Shown: positions 50,720-61,284, counted from the stretch's first letter. The stretch: DNA of 64,000 bases from Bacillus cereus (GCF_025917685.1 NZ_CP089518.1:2171001-2235000), one strand, 5' to 3'. Notes: a model not told the origin generated them from the sequence alone. Numbers and translations are program-made.

Positions 50720-53221
50720 ATGTCAGAAAATTATCGTTCTCGAGAGGAGCGACGACAAGTTCAAAAGAAAAAACAGCCAGCTTCTGAAAACACAAAGCCA
50801 AAAGGTAAAACATCGTTTTTCCGTAAATTTTTAATCAGTTGTTTACTACTTGGTATTGTAGGTTTAGTGGCAGGGGTTACTACCTTTTTCGTTATGATAA
50901 AGGATGCACCAAAACTTGAGAAATCAAAACTTGTTAATCCGTTATCCTCAAAAATTTATGATAAAGACGGGAATTTGGTATATGAATATGGGAAAGAAAA
51001 GCGCACGAATGTTACGTATGATCAAATTCCAAAATTAGTAGAAAATGCATTTTTAGCAACAGAAGATGCACGTTTTTACGAGCATAGCGGGGTAGACTTT
51101 AAAGGTACTGCCCGTGCGGTTTTAGTCAGTCTTAAAGGAGATTATGGCTCTCAAGGTGGAAGTACGATAACGCAGCAAGTTATTAAAAATTACTTCTTAT
51201 CGATGGAAAAAACATCAAAGCGTAAGGTTCAGGAAATATATTTAGCGTATAAGCTAGAACAACAATATTCAAAACATGAAATATTAGAGATGTATTTAAA
51301 TAAAATTAATTTAGGTAACCGTTCATATGGAATCGCAACAGCAGCACAAAACTACTATGGTAAAGAATTGAAAGATTTAACATTACCAGAAGTTGCGATG
51401 CTTGCCGGTTTACCGAAAGCACCGAATAACTATGACCCAACGAAAAAAGAAAATGTTCAAAGGGCAACAGAAAGAAGAAATACTGTACTAAACTTAATGA
51501 ATCGACATGGTTATATTACAAAGGCAGAAATGGAAGAAGCATCGAAAGTTCCAGTAACAGATGGGCTTAAGCCTGCAACTGAACAACAAACAATGCCATA
51601 TACTGCATTTATGGATGCGGTTGTGAAAGAAGTAGAAAAAGAATTACCAGATGCTAATATTGGTTCTGATGGTTTAGAAATTTATACGACATTAGATCCA
51701 AAAGCACAGAAATTGGCTGATAATATTTTAAATACAAATATTATTGATTATCCAAATGATAAATTCCAAGGTGCTTTCACATTTATGGATACAAAAACAG
51801 GGGAAGTTCGCGCTATAGGTAGTGGTCGTGGCGAAAATAAAGCTGTATTTAAAGGTCATAATATGGCGATTGAATTAGATCGTGCAGCTGGTTCAACGAT
51901 GAAGCCAATTTTTGACTATGCTCCTGCAATTGAATATTTAAAATGGGCTACGTACCATCAAATTGATGACTCTCCGTTTAAGTACTCAGATGGTCAAGAA
52001 GTTCGAAATGCAGACAGAAGTTATTCAGGCCCAATTTCAATGCGTGATGCATTAAAAATGTCACGTAACATCCCGGCTATTAAAACAGCGAAAGAGGTAG
52101 GGATTAGTAAATCGAAAGGATTCTCAGAGAAATTAGGGATTACATTTAATGCAGCACCGACTGAATCAACAGCTATTGGTACAAATGAAGTGTCACCAAC
52201 TGAAATTGCAGGTGCTTATGCGGCATTTGGTAATGATGGTAAGTATACGAAGCCGCATTTTGTTAAGAAAGTAGTTTATCCAGACGGCAAGTCACAAAGT
52301 TTTGGACAAAAACCAAAACAAGTTATGGCCGATTCTACAGCATATATGATTACTGATATGCTTCGTTCTGTCGTTACATCAGGTACCGGTACAGCGGCAA
52401 ATGTGGCCTCTTTAGATGTAGCTGGTAAAACAGGTACAACAAACTATGCTTCAAAACAATTAGCACAATATAAAATTCCAGAAAGTGCAACTCGGGATAG
52501 TTGGTTTGCAGGATATACACCGCAGTATACGATGGCAGTATGGACTGGATATATGAAAGATAGTAAAGACGATTACATTAGTAGTAAAAATACGAAAATT
52601 GCACAGTTGATCTTTAAAGAAATGATGAGCGAGATGGCTACAGATAAATCACGCTTTAAAATGCCAAGTAGTGTTATTCAAGAAGGTAGTGAGTTACGTA
52701 TAAAAGGTGAAAAACGTGATTCATCTCCAAATACGAGCGTACCGGATACAACGGAACAACCAAAACAAGACCAACAGCAAAAAACTGAAGAAGAGAAAAA
52801 TTCAGAGGAATTAAAGAAACAGGAAGAACTTAAGAAACAAGAAGAGCAAAAGAAGCAAGATGAACTTAAGAAGCAGGAAGAACAAAAGAAACAAGATGAA
52901 CAGAATAAGCAAAATGAACAAAACAATGGAAATGGTCAAGGAACTCCAAATCCACCTAACAATGGAAATGGTCAAGGAACTCCAAATCCACCAACCACTG
53001 GAGGTGGCCAAGGAACTCCAAATCCGCCAACCACTGGAGGTGGCCAAGGAACTCCAAATCCACCAACCACTGGAGATGGCCAAGGAACTCCAAATCCGCC
53101 AACCACTGGAGGTGGCCAAGGAACTCCAAATCCACCAACCACTGGAGGTGGCCAAGAGACTCCAACCCCACCAACTACTGGCGGGAACACAGGAGAGGCT
53201 CCTTCCAATAATGGACAATAA
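50720..53221 (+). CDS. Class A penicillin-binding protein (PBP1A type) with repeat tail
   Basis: An 833-residue bifunctional peptidoglycan synthase. A basic cytoplasmic tail precedes one membrane helix (about 35-60). The GT51 glycosyltransferase carries Glu115 in TEDARFYEH and GGSTITQQVIKN. The transpeptidase has Ser392 in GSTMKPIF (SxxK), S448-R-N (SxN) and K570-T-G-T. The C-terminus has a Lys/Glu/Gln-rich stretch and then seven 12-residue units of GGGQGTPNPPTT. The tail is extracellular and low-complexity, like PonA/PBP1 of other Bacillus. AAAGGCAGGAG precedes the ATG. Confidence 0.93.
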   Translation: MSENYRSREERRQVQKKKQPASENTKPKGKTSFFRKFLISCLLLGIVGLVAGVTTFFVMIKDAPKLEKSKLVNPLSSKIYDKDGNLVYEYGKEKRTNVTYDQIPKLVENAFLATEDARFYEHSGVDFKGTARAVLVSLKGDYGSQGGSTITQQVIKNYFLSMEKTSKRKVQEIYLAYKLEQQYSKHEILEMYLNKINLGNRSYGIATAAQNYYGKELKDLTLPEVAMLAGLPKAPNNYDPTKKENVQRATERRNTVLNLMNRHGYITKAEMEEASKVPVTDGLKPATEQQTMPYTAFMDAVVKEVEKELPDANIGSDGLEIYTTLDPKAQKLADNILNTNIIDYPNDKFQGAFTFMDTKTGEVRAIGSGRGENKAVFKGHNMAIELDRAAGSTMKPIFDYAPAIEYLKWATYHQIDDSPFKYSDGQEVRNADRSYSGPISMRDALKMSRNIPAIKTAKEVGISKSKGFSEKLGITFNAAPTESTAIGTNEVSPTEIAGAYAAFGNDGKYTKPHFVKKVVYPDGKSQSFGQKPKQVMADSTAYMITDMLRSVVTSGTGTAANVASLDVAGKTGTTNYASKQLAQYKIPESATRDSWFAGYTPQYTMAVWTGYMKDSKDDYISSKNTKIAQLIFKEMMSEMATDKSRFKMPSSVIQEGSELRIKGEKRDSSPNTSVPDTTEQPKQDQQQKTEEEKNSEELKKQEELKKQEEQKKQDELKKQEEQKKQDEQNKQNEQNNGNGQGTPNPPNNGNGQGTPNPPTTGGGQGTPNPPTTGGGQGTPNPPTTGDGQGTPNPPTTGGGQGTPNPPTTGGGQETPTPPTTGGNTGEAPSNNGQ
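52928..53179 (+). repeat. Seven tandem 36-bp repeats in the PBP gene
   Basis: Each unit codes G-[NGD]-GQGTPNPP-[NT]-[NT]. The first six are nearly identical and the seventh is diverged (GGGQETPTPPTT). Near-identical units are prone to copy-number change by slippage. Confidence 0.9.
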
Positions 53222-53232
53222 ATAATGCATTT

Positions 53233-53279
53233 AAAAAGCACCAAAGGTACCGGAAAAAACGGTTTCTTTGGTGCTTTTT
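53233..53279 (+). terminator. Terminator of PBP gene
   Basis: AAAAAGCACCAAAG/CTTTGGTGCTTTTT with an inner CCG/CGG pairing. Confidence 0.9.
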
Positions 53280-53303
53280 GTATTATAAAGAGTAATATTA
53301 TTT

Positions 53304-53582
53304 TTAAATGTTAAAAGTACCATAGAAATTTTGAAAGTAAATTGACGGGAAATGATAAAAAAATTGAGTTGGAGGTATTGGATAACTAGGGCTATAAAAA
53401 GTAGCACTACTAGGATGTGTACCATGATGCCAAAATGAAGGGGTGACTTGGTCAGTCAATTGATATTGTTGCCAAACGGCAGGAAGTTCGATACCAACAT
53501 CAGAACTAGCTGTATGAATGGCAGGAACATGTATTGAGGGAACTGATGGGACAACGGCGGTTATTCTTGGTGATACCCACAT
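53304..53582 (-). CDS. Small Pro/His/aromatic-rich protein
   Basis: A 92-residue protein starting MWVSPRITAVVPSVPSIHVP and ending in an aromatic tail (FFYHFPSIYFQNFYGTF). High Pro, His, Ser and Tyr content and no Cys suggest a spore-coat or exosporium protein; no sigma-K element is evident upstream. ATG 53582 follows TTAGGAGTG. Family not recognised. Confidence 0.62.
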   Translation of the reverse strand: MWVSPRITAVVPSVPSIHVPAIHTASSDVGIELPAVWQQYQLTDQVTPSFWHHGTHPSSATFYSPSYPIPPTQFFYHFPSIYFQNFYGTFNI

Positions 53583-53820
53583 GAAAACGATCACTCCTAA
53601 GTTTCAATGATAAAGTAGTATATTCTTTTAATGCTTATAAAGGTACATATAGATAGGACTTTCGGTTAAAACATACGTACAAAGTCGTAAGACCAATGTG
53701 AATTGATGGTGGACCATTTATTGCGAAAAGATACGTCTAATAGCGGAGGGAAAAGGAATATGAAACATATACAATGGATGTGTTGATCGTAATATTTTAC
53801 GTGTTTATGGAGGAATTTTA

Positions 53821-54966
53821 ATGGAACGATTATGGACGAAATCATTTATTCAAATGACTATCGCGATGTTATTTTTATTTACAGGGTTTTATTTACTAGT
53901 TCCAACGCTACCGCTCTTTATTAAAGAGATTGGTGGAAATGAATCACAAGTTGGACTGATGATGGGAATGTTTACAATAGCTGCAGTTGTAATACGACCG
54001 ATTATTGGAGGAATGTTAGATCAATATGGTAGAAGATCTTTTATTATTTTCGGACTCATATTTTTTGGGATAACGATGTATTCGTATAATTTAGCATCGA
54101 CTATTGTCCTTTTAGCTGTTTTACGCGTTATTCACGGAGTGACGTGGGCTGTTTCTACAACAGCAGTTGGAACAGCGATAACTGATATTATTCCAGATTC
54201 ACGTCGTGGTGAAGGAATGGGCTGGTATGGCATGGCGATGACAATCGCGATGGCAATTGGCCCGATGATTGGATTATGGGTTGTACAAAATTATTCATTT
54301 CATGGTCTATTCTTGTTAGCGACTCTTTTATCCTTTATGGCAGTCGTATTATCGTTAATAACGAAAATGCCATTCACGCCACAAAAAGAAAAAGGGAAAA
54401 TTCAGCTGTTTGAAAAATCCGTTTTATCAATAACGATTGTTGTTTTCTTTTTATCATTTGCATATGGAGGAATAACAACATTTTTACCGTTATTCGCTTC
54501 ATCAATTGATGTGAATCCTGGGACATTCTTTCTTGTATATGCAATTGCTTTAACAATTGTAAGACCTATTTCAGGAAAACTATTAGATAAATATGGAGAA
54601 GTTTTTATCATACTTCCGGCACTATGTATTACTATTTTAGCGATAGTTGTACTAACGATTTCAAATGGTTTGACAGGTGTAATGATTGCAGCGGCATTAT
54701 ATGGTGTTGGATTCGGTTCAGCACAGCCCGCTTTACAAGCAGCGATGCTGACAATTGTTGATCCTAGTAAAAGAGGAGTTGCTAACGCTTCATTCTTTAC
54801 CGCTTTTGATTTAGGGATTGGATTAGGTGCGATTTTACTTGGAGTTGTTTCACAAATGTTTGGTTACCGTATTTTATTCGCAGGTAGTGCAATTTCAGGA
54901 TTAATAGCTTTAATTATATTTGTCATTTTTGTAAAACAACGATTAGGCAAAAAAGATTTTGCGTAA
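53821..54966 (+). CDS. MFS transporter, multidrug-type
   Basis: A 381-residue MFS protein with 12 predicted helices. MFS motif A appears as GGMLDQYGRRSFIIFG between helices 2 and 3, and a related GKLLDKYGE after helix 8. VLRVIHGVTWAVSTTAVGTAI follows. It resembles drug:H+ antiporter-type or YfkF/YwoG-like exporters; the substrate is unknown. GGAGGAATTTTA precedes the ATG. The gene after it (HesB-like) is broken. Confidence 0.85.
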   Translation: MERLWTKSFIQMTIAMLFLFTGFYLLVPTLPLFIKEIGGNESQVGLMMGMFTIAAVVIRPIIGGMLDQYGRRSFIIFGLIFFGITMYSYNLASTIVLLAVLRVIHGVTWAVSTTAVGTAITDIIPDSRRGEGMGWYGMAMTIAMAIGPMIGLWVVQNYSFHGLFLLATLLSFMAVVLSLITKMPFTPQKEKGKIQLFEKSVLSITIVVFFLSFAYGGITTFLPLFASSIDVNPGTFFLVYAIALTIVRPISGKLLDKYGEVFIILPALCITILAIVVLTISNGLTGVMIAAALYGVGFGSAQPALQAAMLTIVDPSKRGVANASFFTAFDLGIGLGAILLGVVSQMFGYRILFAGSAISGLIALIIFVIFVKQRLGKKDFA

Positions 54967-54981
54967 ACAGGAAGAGCGAAG

Positions 54982-55406
54982 GTGAAAATTTCAATTGAAC
55001 ATGACGCTCGACGATGCTTTAAGGAAGAATTGCGTATAAAGTATAATGAATCAATTTGATTTATCCCGCTATTTGCGAGCAGTAAGACCTCCACCTCAAA
55101 ATTCAGCAAATACAAGGAAGTTAGGCAGGAGATCAACTGCTCGTAAATGCCCGATTGGTGTGGGCTAATAATCAGTAGGGGATGAACAAAACCCCACTGA
55201 TCAAAGTTTCACTTTATAGTAAGATACGGAGGGAATAGTGCAATTCATCCAGGATACTCTTTAGGAATTGTTTCTGAGAAACCAGTTCGGGAAATAGTGT
55301 CAGTTGAGAAAGACGGTATTTTATTTTTATAGATTTTGATAATCTTTCGTACTTTTAAAACTATGATTTAGTTGTCAGCTATCGTAAAGAAACGGAAGAA
55401 ATTTAA
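54982..55406 (+). pseudogene. HesB-like (YneR-type) gene interrupted by bcr1
   Basis: GTG 54982 behind GAAG opens MKISIEHDARRCFKEELRIKY up to 55059. After bcr1 (55060-55217) the frame resumes as VRYGGNSAIHPGYSLGIVS, then VEKDGILFL, FDNLSYF and NYDLVVSYRKETEEI. This is the order of a HesB/IscA-like domain protein of about 95 residues. Removing the repeat and one TTTAT copy rejoins the frame exactly. In-frame stops (TGA beside the insertion, TAG 55330, TAA near 55357) show further decay. Confidence 0.78.
55060..55217 (+). repeat. bcr1 element, complete, with TTTAT target duplication
   Basis: 158 bp from TTTAT to TTTAT. Begins TTTATCCCGCTATTTGCGAG and ends with an AATCAGTAGGGG/CCCCACTGATC hairpin and AAAGTTTCACTTTAT. 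The size and ends match the B. cereus-group bcr1 repeat of about 155 bp. Confidence 0.85.
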
Positions 55407-55819
55407 TTTAATTATGTAAAATAATAACTTTATTAAAAATAAATAAATTTTATATAAGAATTATATTTATAGGAATGTGAAATAAATATTATCAAAAACG
55501 AGCTGTGTATGAGTGCAGCTCGTTTTTTTATATTTGTTAAATAAAAAGAGATTAAAGGTATATTTAGTGGGATTATATGGATAATTGTTATATTTCGTTT
55601 TAGAAAATTGTAAAAAGATGTCTGTACTTTTTTATAAAATATGAAAGTTATTTTTGGAAAATTGTATTATTACATCGGTAAAAGTATAGGAAACTTATCA
55701 TTATAAAATAAATTGAAATCTTCTAAAAACTCTGATACATTGAAATAGAAATGTAGTTTCAATGTATTGTAAAGGCTTACAGTTATGTGCACGAAGATCT
55801 ATTAGGATTGGAGGAAATA
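55407..55819. other. Intergenic region before the methylcitrate operon
   Basis: Contains the terminator of the dead HesB-like gene (55494-55529, AAAAACGAGCTG/CAGCTCGTTTTT) and AT-rich leader DNA. No clear promoter or cre site was found for prpC. Confidence 0.6.
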
Positions 55820-56941
55820 ATGATGAAAGCTGAAGAAAAATTTTCCCCGGGATTAGATGGTATAGTGGCAGCGGAGACGAAGATCTCGTTTCTTGACACA
55901 GTGAAAGGTGAAATTGTAATTCAAGGGTATGATTTAATCGAACTCTCAAAAACAAAAGAGTATTTAGACATTGTGCACCTTTTATTAGAAGAACAGCTAC
56001 CGAATGAAGATGAAAAAGCAACAATTGAAAAGAAATTAAAAGAAGAATATGCAGTGCCAGAAGGTGTATTCAACGTGCTAAAGGCATTACCTAAGGAAAC
56101 GCATCCTATGGATGGGTTACGTACAGGTGTATCTGCATTAGCTGGTTACGATAGTGATATCGAAAACCGCTCGTTAGAAGTGAATAGAAGTAGAGGGTAC
56201 AAGCTTTTAAGTAAAGTGCCAAATATTGTAGCGAATAGCTATCATATTTTAAATAATGAGGAGCCAATTCAGCCCCTTCAGGAATTGTCATATAGTGCGA
56301 ATTTCTTCTATATGTTAACGGGTAAAAAACCAACTGAACTTGAGGAAAAGATCTTTGATCGTTCCCTTGTTTTATATAGTGAACATGAAATGCCAAACTC
56401 TACATTTACAGCTCGCGTAATTGCATCAACACAATCGGATTTATATGGTGCTCTAACAGGTGCAGTGGCATCTTTAAAAGGAAGCTTACATGGCGGTGCA
56501 AATGAAGCGGTTATGTACATGCTTTTAGAAGCTGGAAATGTTGAGAAATTTGAAGAATTATTACAGAAGAAACTTTATAACAAAGAAAAAATTATGGGCT
56601 TTGGACACCGTGTTTACATGAAGAAGATGGATCCAAGAGCACTTATGATGAAGGAAGCTTTAAAACAGCTTTGTGATGTAAAAGGTGATTATACACTATA
56701 TGAAATGTGTGAAGCCGGAGAGAAAATTATGGAGAAGGAAAAAGGTATTTATCCGAATCTTGATTATTACGCAGCTCCAGTATATTGGATGCTTGGTATT
56801 CCGATTCAACTTTACACACCAATCTTCTTTAGCTCTAGAACAGTAGGACTATGTGCGCACGTTATTGAGCAACATGCGAATAATCGTTTGTTCCGTCCAC
56901 GTGTAAATTATATAGGCGAGCGACATGCATTTAGTAAATAA
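55820..56941 (+). CDS. prpC: 2-methylcitrate synthase / citrate synthase
   Basis: A 373-residue citrate-synthase-fold enzyme (MmgD/PrpC type) joining propionyl-CoA and oxaloacetate. Catalytic residues lie in [11 protein letters not shown] (first His), [16 protein letters not shown] (second His) and the Asp region [16 protein letters not shown]. The ATG at 55820 (or the next codon) lies behind GGAGG. It is the first gene of an operon with prpD and prpB. Length and context support methylcitrate rather than TCA citrate synthase. Confidence 0.9.
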   Translation: MMKAEEKFSPGLDGIVAAETKISFLDTVKGEIVIQGYDLIELSKTKEYLDIVHLLLEEQLPNEDEKATIEKKLKEEYAVPEGVFNVLKALPKETHPMDGLRTGVSALAGYDSDIENRSLEVNRSRGYKLLSKVPNIVANSYHILNNEEPIQPLQELSYSANFFYMLTGKKPTELEEKIFDRSLVLYSEHEMPNSTFTARVIASTQSDLYGALTGAVASLKGSLHGGANEAVMYMLLEAGNVEKFEELLQKKLYNKEKIMGFGHRVYMKKMDPRALMMKEALKQLCDVKGDYTLYEMCEAGEKIMEKEKGIYPNLDYYAAPVYWMLGIPIQLYTPIFFSSRTVGLCAHVIEQHANNRLFRPRVNYIGERHAFSK

Positions 56942-56959
56942 AAACAACTGGGGAGTTGT

Positions 56960-57003
56960 TAGCACCGCCCGCCGGATGGGTGTTTGACCGACACCCATCA
57001 TTA
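56960..57003 (+). promoter_or_regulatory. Intercistronic hairpin prpC-prpD
   Basis: GATGGGTGT/ACACCCATC with a TTGACCG loop, preceded by GC-rich CCGCCCGCCG. No T-run, so an mRNA processing or stability element rather than a terminator is likely. Confidence 0.55.
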
Positions 57004-57039
57004 ATAATAACGAATTTTCGACAGAAAGGGAAGATTAGC

Positions 57040-58476
57040 ATGATTAAAACAAATGAAATTAAACAAAAAGATGCATTATTAGAAGAAATTACGGACTATG
57101 TATTAAATAAAGAGGTTACAAGTACAGAAGCATTCAGTACGGCTCGCTACGTATTACTTGATACGCTTGGATGCGGAATTTTAGCATTGCAATATCCAGA
57201 GTGTACGAAATTATTAGGGCCAGTTGTACCGGGAACGATCGTGCCAAACGGTACACGTGTACCAGGTACGTCATATGTACTTGATCCAGTAAAAGGTGCA
57301 TTTAATATCGGATGTATGATCCGTTGGTTAGACTATAACGATACTTGGCTTGCAGCAGAGTGGGGACATCCATCTGATAACTTAGGCGGAATTTTAGCAG
57401 TTGCAGATTATATTAGCCGTGTTCGCATTTCAGAGGGAAAAGAACCATTAAAAGTACGTGAAGTACTAGAAATGATGATTAAAGCACATGAAATTCAAGG
57501 CGTGCTTGCTTTAGAAAACAGCTTAAACCGCGTTGGACTTGACCATGTATTATACGTAAAAGTAGCAACAACTGCTGTAGTTGCGAAAATGCTTGGCGGA
57601 ACACGTGACGAAATCTTTAATGCATTATCACATGCGTGGATTGATAATTCTAGTCTTCGTACATATCGTCATGCTCCAAATACTGGCTCACGTAAATCAT
57701 GGGCAGCAGGTGATGCGACGAGTCGCGGTGTTCATCTTGCAATGACTGCTCTAAAAGGTGAAATGGGTTATCCAACAGCATTATCTGCGCCAGGATGGGG
57801 ATTCCAAGATGTATTATTTAACAAGCAAGAATTAAAATTAGCTAGACCATTAGAGTCTTATGTAATGGAAAATGTATTATTTAAAGTATCATACCCAGCA
57901 GAATTCCATGCACAAACAGCTGCAGAATGTGCAGTGAAGTTACATCCGGAAATTAAAGAAAGATTAGATGAAATTGATCGTATTACAATTACAACTCATG
58001 AATCAGCAATTCGTATTATCGATAAAGAAGGTCCATTAAATAACCCAGCTGATCGTGATCATTGTTTACAATACATTACGGCAATTGGTTTATTAAAAGG
58101 AGATATCGTTGCGGACGATTATGAGGATGTAGTAGCAAATGATCCACGTGTAGATGAATTACGTAATAAGATGGTTGTTGTTGAAAACAAACAGTACAGT
58201 TTAGATTATCTTGAGCCGAACAAGCGCTCAATCGCCAACGCTGTTCAAGTTCACTTTAAAGATGGTACTGTAACAGAAAATGTGGAATGTGAATACCCAC
58301 TTGGTCACCGTTTCCGTAGAGACGAAGCGATTCCAAAAGTTGTTCAAAAATTCACTGCAAATATGGCAGGTCATTATTCTAGTAAGCAACAAGAACAAAT
58401 TCATGAAGTTTGTTTAAATGAAGAAAAACTAGAAAATATGAATGTAAACGAATTTGTAGATCTATTTTTAATTTAA
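57040..58476 (+). CDS. prpD: 2-methylcitrate dehydratase
   Basis: A 478-residue MmgE/PrpD family enzyme converting 2-methylcitrate to 2-methylaconitate (or onward to methylisocitrate). Typical segments are [15 protein letters not shown] near the N-terminus, [30 protein letters not shown] and the C-terminal [18 protein letters not shown] 57040 follows AAAGGGAAG; the upstream in-frame extension runs through the hairpin and is not coding. Confidence 0.92.
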   Translation: MIKTNEIKQKDALLEEITDYVLNKEVTSTEAFSTARYVLLDTLGCGILALQYPECTKLLGPVVPGTIVPNGTRVPGTSYVLDPVKGAFNIGCMIRWLDYNDTWLAAEWGHPSDNLGGILAVADYISRVRISEGKEPLKVREVLEMMIKAHEIQGVLALENSLNRVGLDHVLYVKVATTAVVAKMLGGTRDEIFNALSHAWIDNSSLRTYRHAPNTGSRKSWAAGDATSRGVHLAMTALKGEMGYPTALSAPGWGFQDVLFNKQELKLARPLESYVMENVLFKVSYPAEFHAQTAAECAVKLHPEIKERLDEIDRITITTHESAIRIIDKEGPLNNPADRDHCLQYITAIGLLKGDIVADDYEDVVANDPRVDELRNKMVVVENKQYSLDYLEPNKRSIANAVQVHFKDGTVTENVECEYPLGHRFRRDEAIPKVVQKFTANMAGHYSSKQQEQIHEVCLNEEKLENMNVNEFVDLFLI

Positions 58477-58494
58477 TAATAGGGGGAATTTAGA

Positions 58495-59403
58495 ATGGCT
58501 TGGGTTGTGAATAAACAGTCAACACAAGAGGAGCTTGCGAATCGCCTTCGAATTTTAGTAGAAGCAAATGAAATTTTGCAAATTCCAGGTGCTCATGATG
58601 CAATGGCGGCTCTTGTTGCGAAAAATACAGGTTTTTCGGCTCTTTATTTATCGGGAGCTGCTTACACTGCAAGTAAAGGTCTACCAGATTTAGGTATCGT
58701 GACTTCTACTGAAGTAGCAGAGAGAGCAAGAGATCTAGTAAGAGCTACAGATTTACCAGTTCTTGTTGACATTGATACAGGATTTGGTGGAGTATTAAAC
58801 GTAGCGAGAACAGCTGTAGAAATGGTAGAAGCGAAAGTAGCAGCTGTTCAAATTGAAGATCAACAATTACCAAAGAAATGTGGACATTTAAATGGTAAGA
58901 AACTTGTTACTACAGAGGAATTAGTTCAAAAAATTAAAGCGATTAAAGAAGTTGCGCCGAGCTTATACATTGTAGCACGCACAGATGCTCGCGGTGTAGA
59001 AGGATTAGATGCAGCGATTGAAAGAGCAAACGCATATGTAAAAGCAGGGGCAGATGCGATTTTCCCTGAAGCGCTTCAATCAGAAGAGGAATTCCGTCTA
59101 TTTAATAGTAAAGTAAATGCACCTTTATTAGCGAATATGACTGAATTCGGAAAGACTCCATATTATAGTGCAGAAGAATTTGCAAATATGGGCTTCCAAA
59201 TGGTTATTTATCCTGTAACTTCACTTCGCGTTGCAGCGAAAGCGTATGAGAATGTATTTACTTTAATTAAGGAAACAGGTTCTCAAAAAGATGCACTTTC
59301 TAATATGCAAACGAGAAGTGAGCTATATGAAACAATTTCATATCATGACTTTGAAGAATTAGATACTGGAATTGCAAAAACAGTATTATCAGAGGATCAA
59401 TAG
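58495..59403 (+). CDS. prpB: 2-methylisocitrate lyase
   Basis: A 302-residue isocitrate-lyase-family TIM barrel that cleaves methylisocitrate to pyruvate and succinate. It has the substrate/metal segments VDIDTGFGG and QIEDQQLPKKCGHLNGK, where KKCGH carries the catalytic Cys. AGGGGG precedes the ATG, 18 bp after prpD. Confidence 0.94.
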   Translation: MAWVVNKQSTQEELANRLRILVEANEILQIPGAHDAMAALVAKNTGFSALYLSGAAYTASKGLPDLGIVTSTEVAERARDLVRATDLPVLVDIDTGFGGVLNVARTAVEMVEAKVAAVQIEDQQLPKKCGHLNGKKLVTTEELVQKIKAIKEVAPSLYIVARTDARGVEGLDAAIERANAYVKAGADAIFPEALQSEEEFRLFNSKVNAPLLANMTEFGKTPYYSAEEFANMGFQMVIYPVTSLRVAAKAYENVFTLIKETGSQKDALSNMQTRSELYETISYHDFEELDTGIAKTVLSEDQ

Positions 59404-59558
59404 ATAAAACAACTGAGGCGATGAGAATACATCTTTGGCAAAACGAACTGCTTGATGTGAAAAATCATCGCCTTCTGTTTTCAATAATAAGATATTCCAC
59501 TCATCGTAGACGAGCATAAGCAAAAAAGCTATGAAAGCCGAATGATAGGGGGATACAT
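59404..59558. other. Spacer between prpB and the acyl-CoA dehydrogenase gene
   Basis: A long imperfect hairpin with AGGCGATGA/TCATCGCCT arms lies at about 59412-59474. It has no T-run in the stop-proximal position and could tune relative expression of the two halves of the operon. Confidence 0.5.
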
Positions 59559-61268
59559 ATGGAAAAAACGAAGTTACCATGGGATGAATTTTTTTCACTC
59601 AATAAAGATATGAATCATACTTACTTTACACCAGAAGATTTTTCAGGTGATGAAGATTTAATTGCAAAAACGACAGAACAATTCGTTAAACAAGAAATTG
59701 TCCCACAAATTGAAAACATTGAAAAACATAACTATAACGTTTCTCGTCAATTATTTGAGAAAGCTGGGGAACTTGGATTATTAGGCATTGAGGTACCAGA
59801 AGATTATGGCGGGTTCGAGTTAGGGAAGGCAGTTTCAGGGCTTGTAGCAGAAAAAATGGGTTACGCTGGTGCATTTAGCGTTTCATTTAATATACACGCA
59901 GGTGTAGGTACATTGCCTTACATATATTACGGAACGAAAGAACAAAAAGAAAAGTATTTGCCGAAAATCGCGTCAGGAGAATGGATTGGTGCTTATGCTT
60001 TAACTGAGCCAAATGCTGGTTCTGATGCATTAAGTGCAAAAACGAGTGCAGTATTGAATGAAGATGGTACAGCTTGGAAGTTAAATGGTGAGAAGCAGTG
60101 GATTACAAATGCTCATATGGCAGATGTATACGTTGTTTTTGCGAAGACAAATAAAGGAATGACAGCGTTTATTGTCGAAAGAACATGTGAAGGTGTATCA
60201 ATAGGATTAGAAGAAAAGAAGATGGGGATAAAAGGTTCTTCAACGGCGACACTTATTTTAGAAGATGTTGTTATCCCTGCTGAAAATGTTTTAGGGGAAG
60301 TTGGAAAAGGGCATCACGTAGCTCTTAATATTCTTAACTTTGCTAGATTGAAACTTGCTTTTGGAAATATTGGAACAGCAAAACAAGCAATCGGTTTGTC
60401 AGTTCAATATGGAAAAGAGCGAAAACAGTTCCAAACGGAATTAGTAGACTTTACGATGATTCAAGAGAAAATTGCAAATATGATCATTGCTACATATGGA
60501 GCGGAAAGTGCAGCTTACCGTACAGCAGGTGTAATTGATGAAGCAATTCATGAGAGTGAAGAAGATCTTATGAAAAAAATGTCCCAATTTGCAATTGAAT
60601 GTGCACTTAATAAAGTAAACGCTTCTGAAACACTTGCTTATATCGTAGATGAAGCGGTACAAATTCATGGTGGTTACGGCTATATGCAAGAATACGAAGT
60701 AGAACGATTATATCGTGATGCTAGAATTAGTCGTATTTTTGAAGGAACGAATGAAATTAATAGATTAACAGTAGCTAAAATGTTAATGAAGCAAATCGAA
60801 CAAATAGAAAATACTGAAGTAGAAATTGATGTAGCAAATGTAGAAAGAAACCATCGCTACATTTTATTAGCGAAAAAATTGTTGAAACAATCTTTGAAAA
60901 CGCTCTCTAAAACTCCAGGCCTAAAAATCGATCAAGAGCAAGAATATTCACGTGTATTATCAAATATGTTGACGGACGTGTACGTCATGGAATCAGCATT
61001 TTTACGTACGAGTAAAGCAATTAGTAAAAATGGTGAAGAAAAAGAGCGTACAAAACAAATGATAACTGATGTTATTTGTGAAGAAGGCTATCGTAAAGTA
61101 GAAGAAGCAGCAATTTCTATACTTTCAGCGGCTGTCACAGAAGAAAAAGATAGACACGTAATTTTAGCTGAAATCCGTCAATTATTAGTGCCTTTATACA
61201 CGAACGTATTTACGAAAAAGAGAGAAATTGCGAAAGTTATTATAAATCGTGGAAAATATATTGTGTAA
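59559..61268 (+). CDS. Acyl-CoA dehydrogenase (long form)
   Basis: A 569-residue FAD enzyme. Residues about 30-420 form an acyl-CoA dehydrogenase core: YALTEPNAGSDALSAKT, WITNAHMADVYVVFAKT and the C-terminal QIHGGYGYMQEYEVERLYRDARISRIFEGTNEI. The base Glu of this family is in the EGTNEI segment. An extra ~150-residue C-terminal helical domain makes it longer than MmgC (~380), as in other long bacterial ACADs. In context it probably oxidises isobutyryl-CoA or a related branched acyl-CoA from valine. Confidence 0.88.
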   Translation: MEKTKLPWDEFFSLNKDMNHTYFTPEDFSGDEDLIAKTTEQFVKQEIVPQIENIEKHNYNVSRQLFEKAGELGLLGIEVPEDYGGFELGKAVSGLVAEKMGYAGAFSVSFNIHAGVGTLPYIYYGTKEQKEKYLPKIASGEWIGAYALTEPNAGSDALSAKTSAVLNEDGTAWKLNGEKQWITNAHMADVYVVFAKTNKGMTAFIVERTCEGVSIGLEEKKMGIKGSSTATLILEDVVIPAENVLGEVGKGHHVALNILNFARLKLAFGNIGTAKQAIGLSVQYGKERKQFQTELVDFTMIQEKIANMIIATYGAESAAYRTAGVIDEAIHESEEDLMKKMSQFAIECALNKVNASETLAYIVDEAVQIHGGYGYMQEYEVERLYRDARISRIFEGTNEINRLTVAKMLMKQIEQIENTEVEIDVANVERNHRYILLAKKLLKQSLKTLSKTPGLKIDQEQEYSRVLSNMLTDVYVMESAFLRTSKAISKNGEEKERTKQMITDVICEEGYRKVEEAAISILSAAVTEEKDRHVILAEIRQLLVPLYTNVFTKKREIAKVIINRGKYIV

Positions 61269-61284
61269 ATAGGAGGAAAGCGAT

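Noticed and set aside
52811..53230. Long antisense and alternate-frame ORFs over the PBP repeat region
   Set aside because: They are mirror frames of the 36-bp repeats; the plus-strand frame continues a complete PBP with motifs, RBS and terminator.
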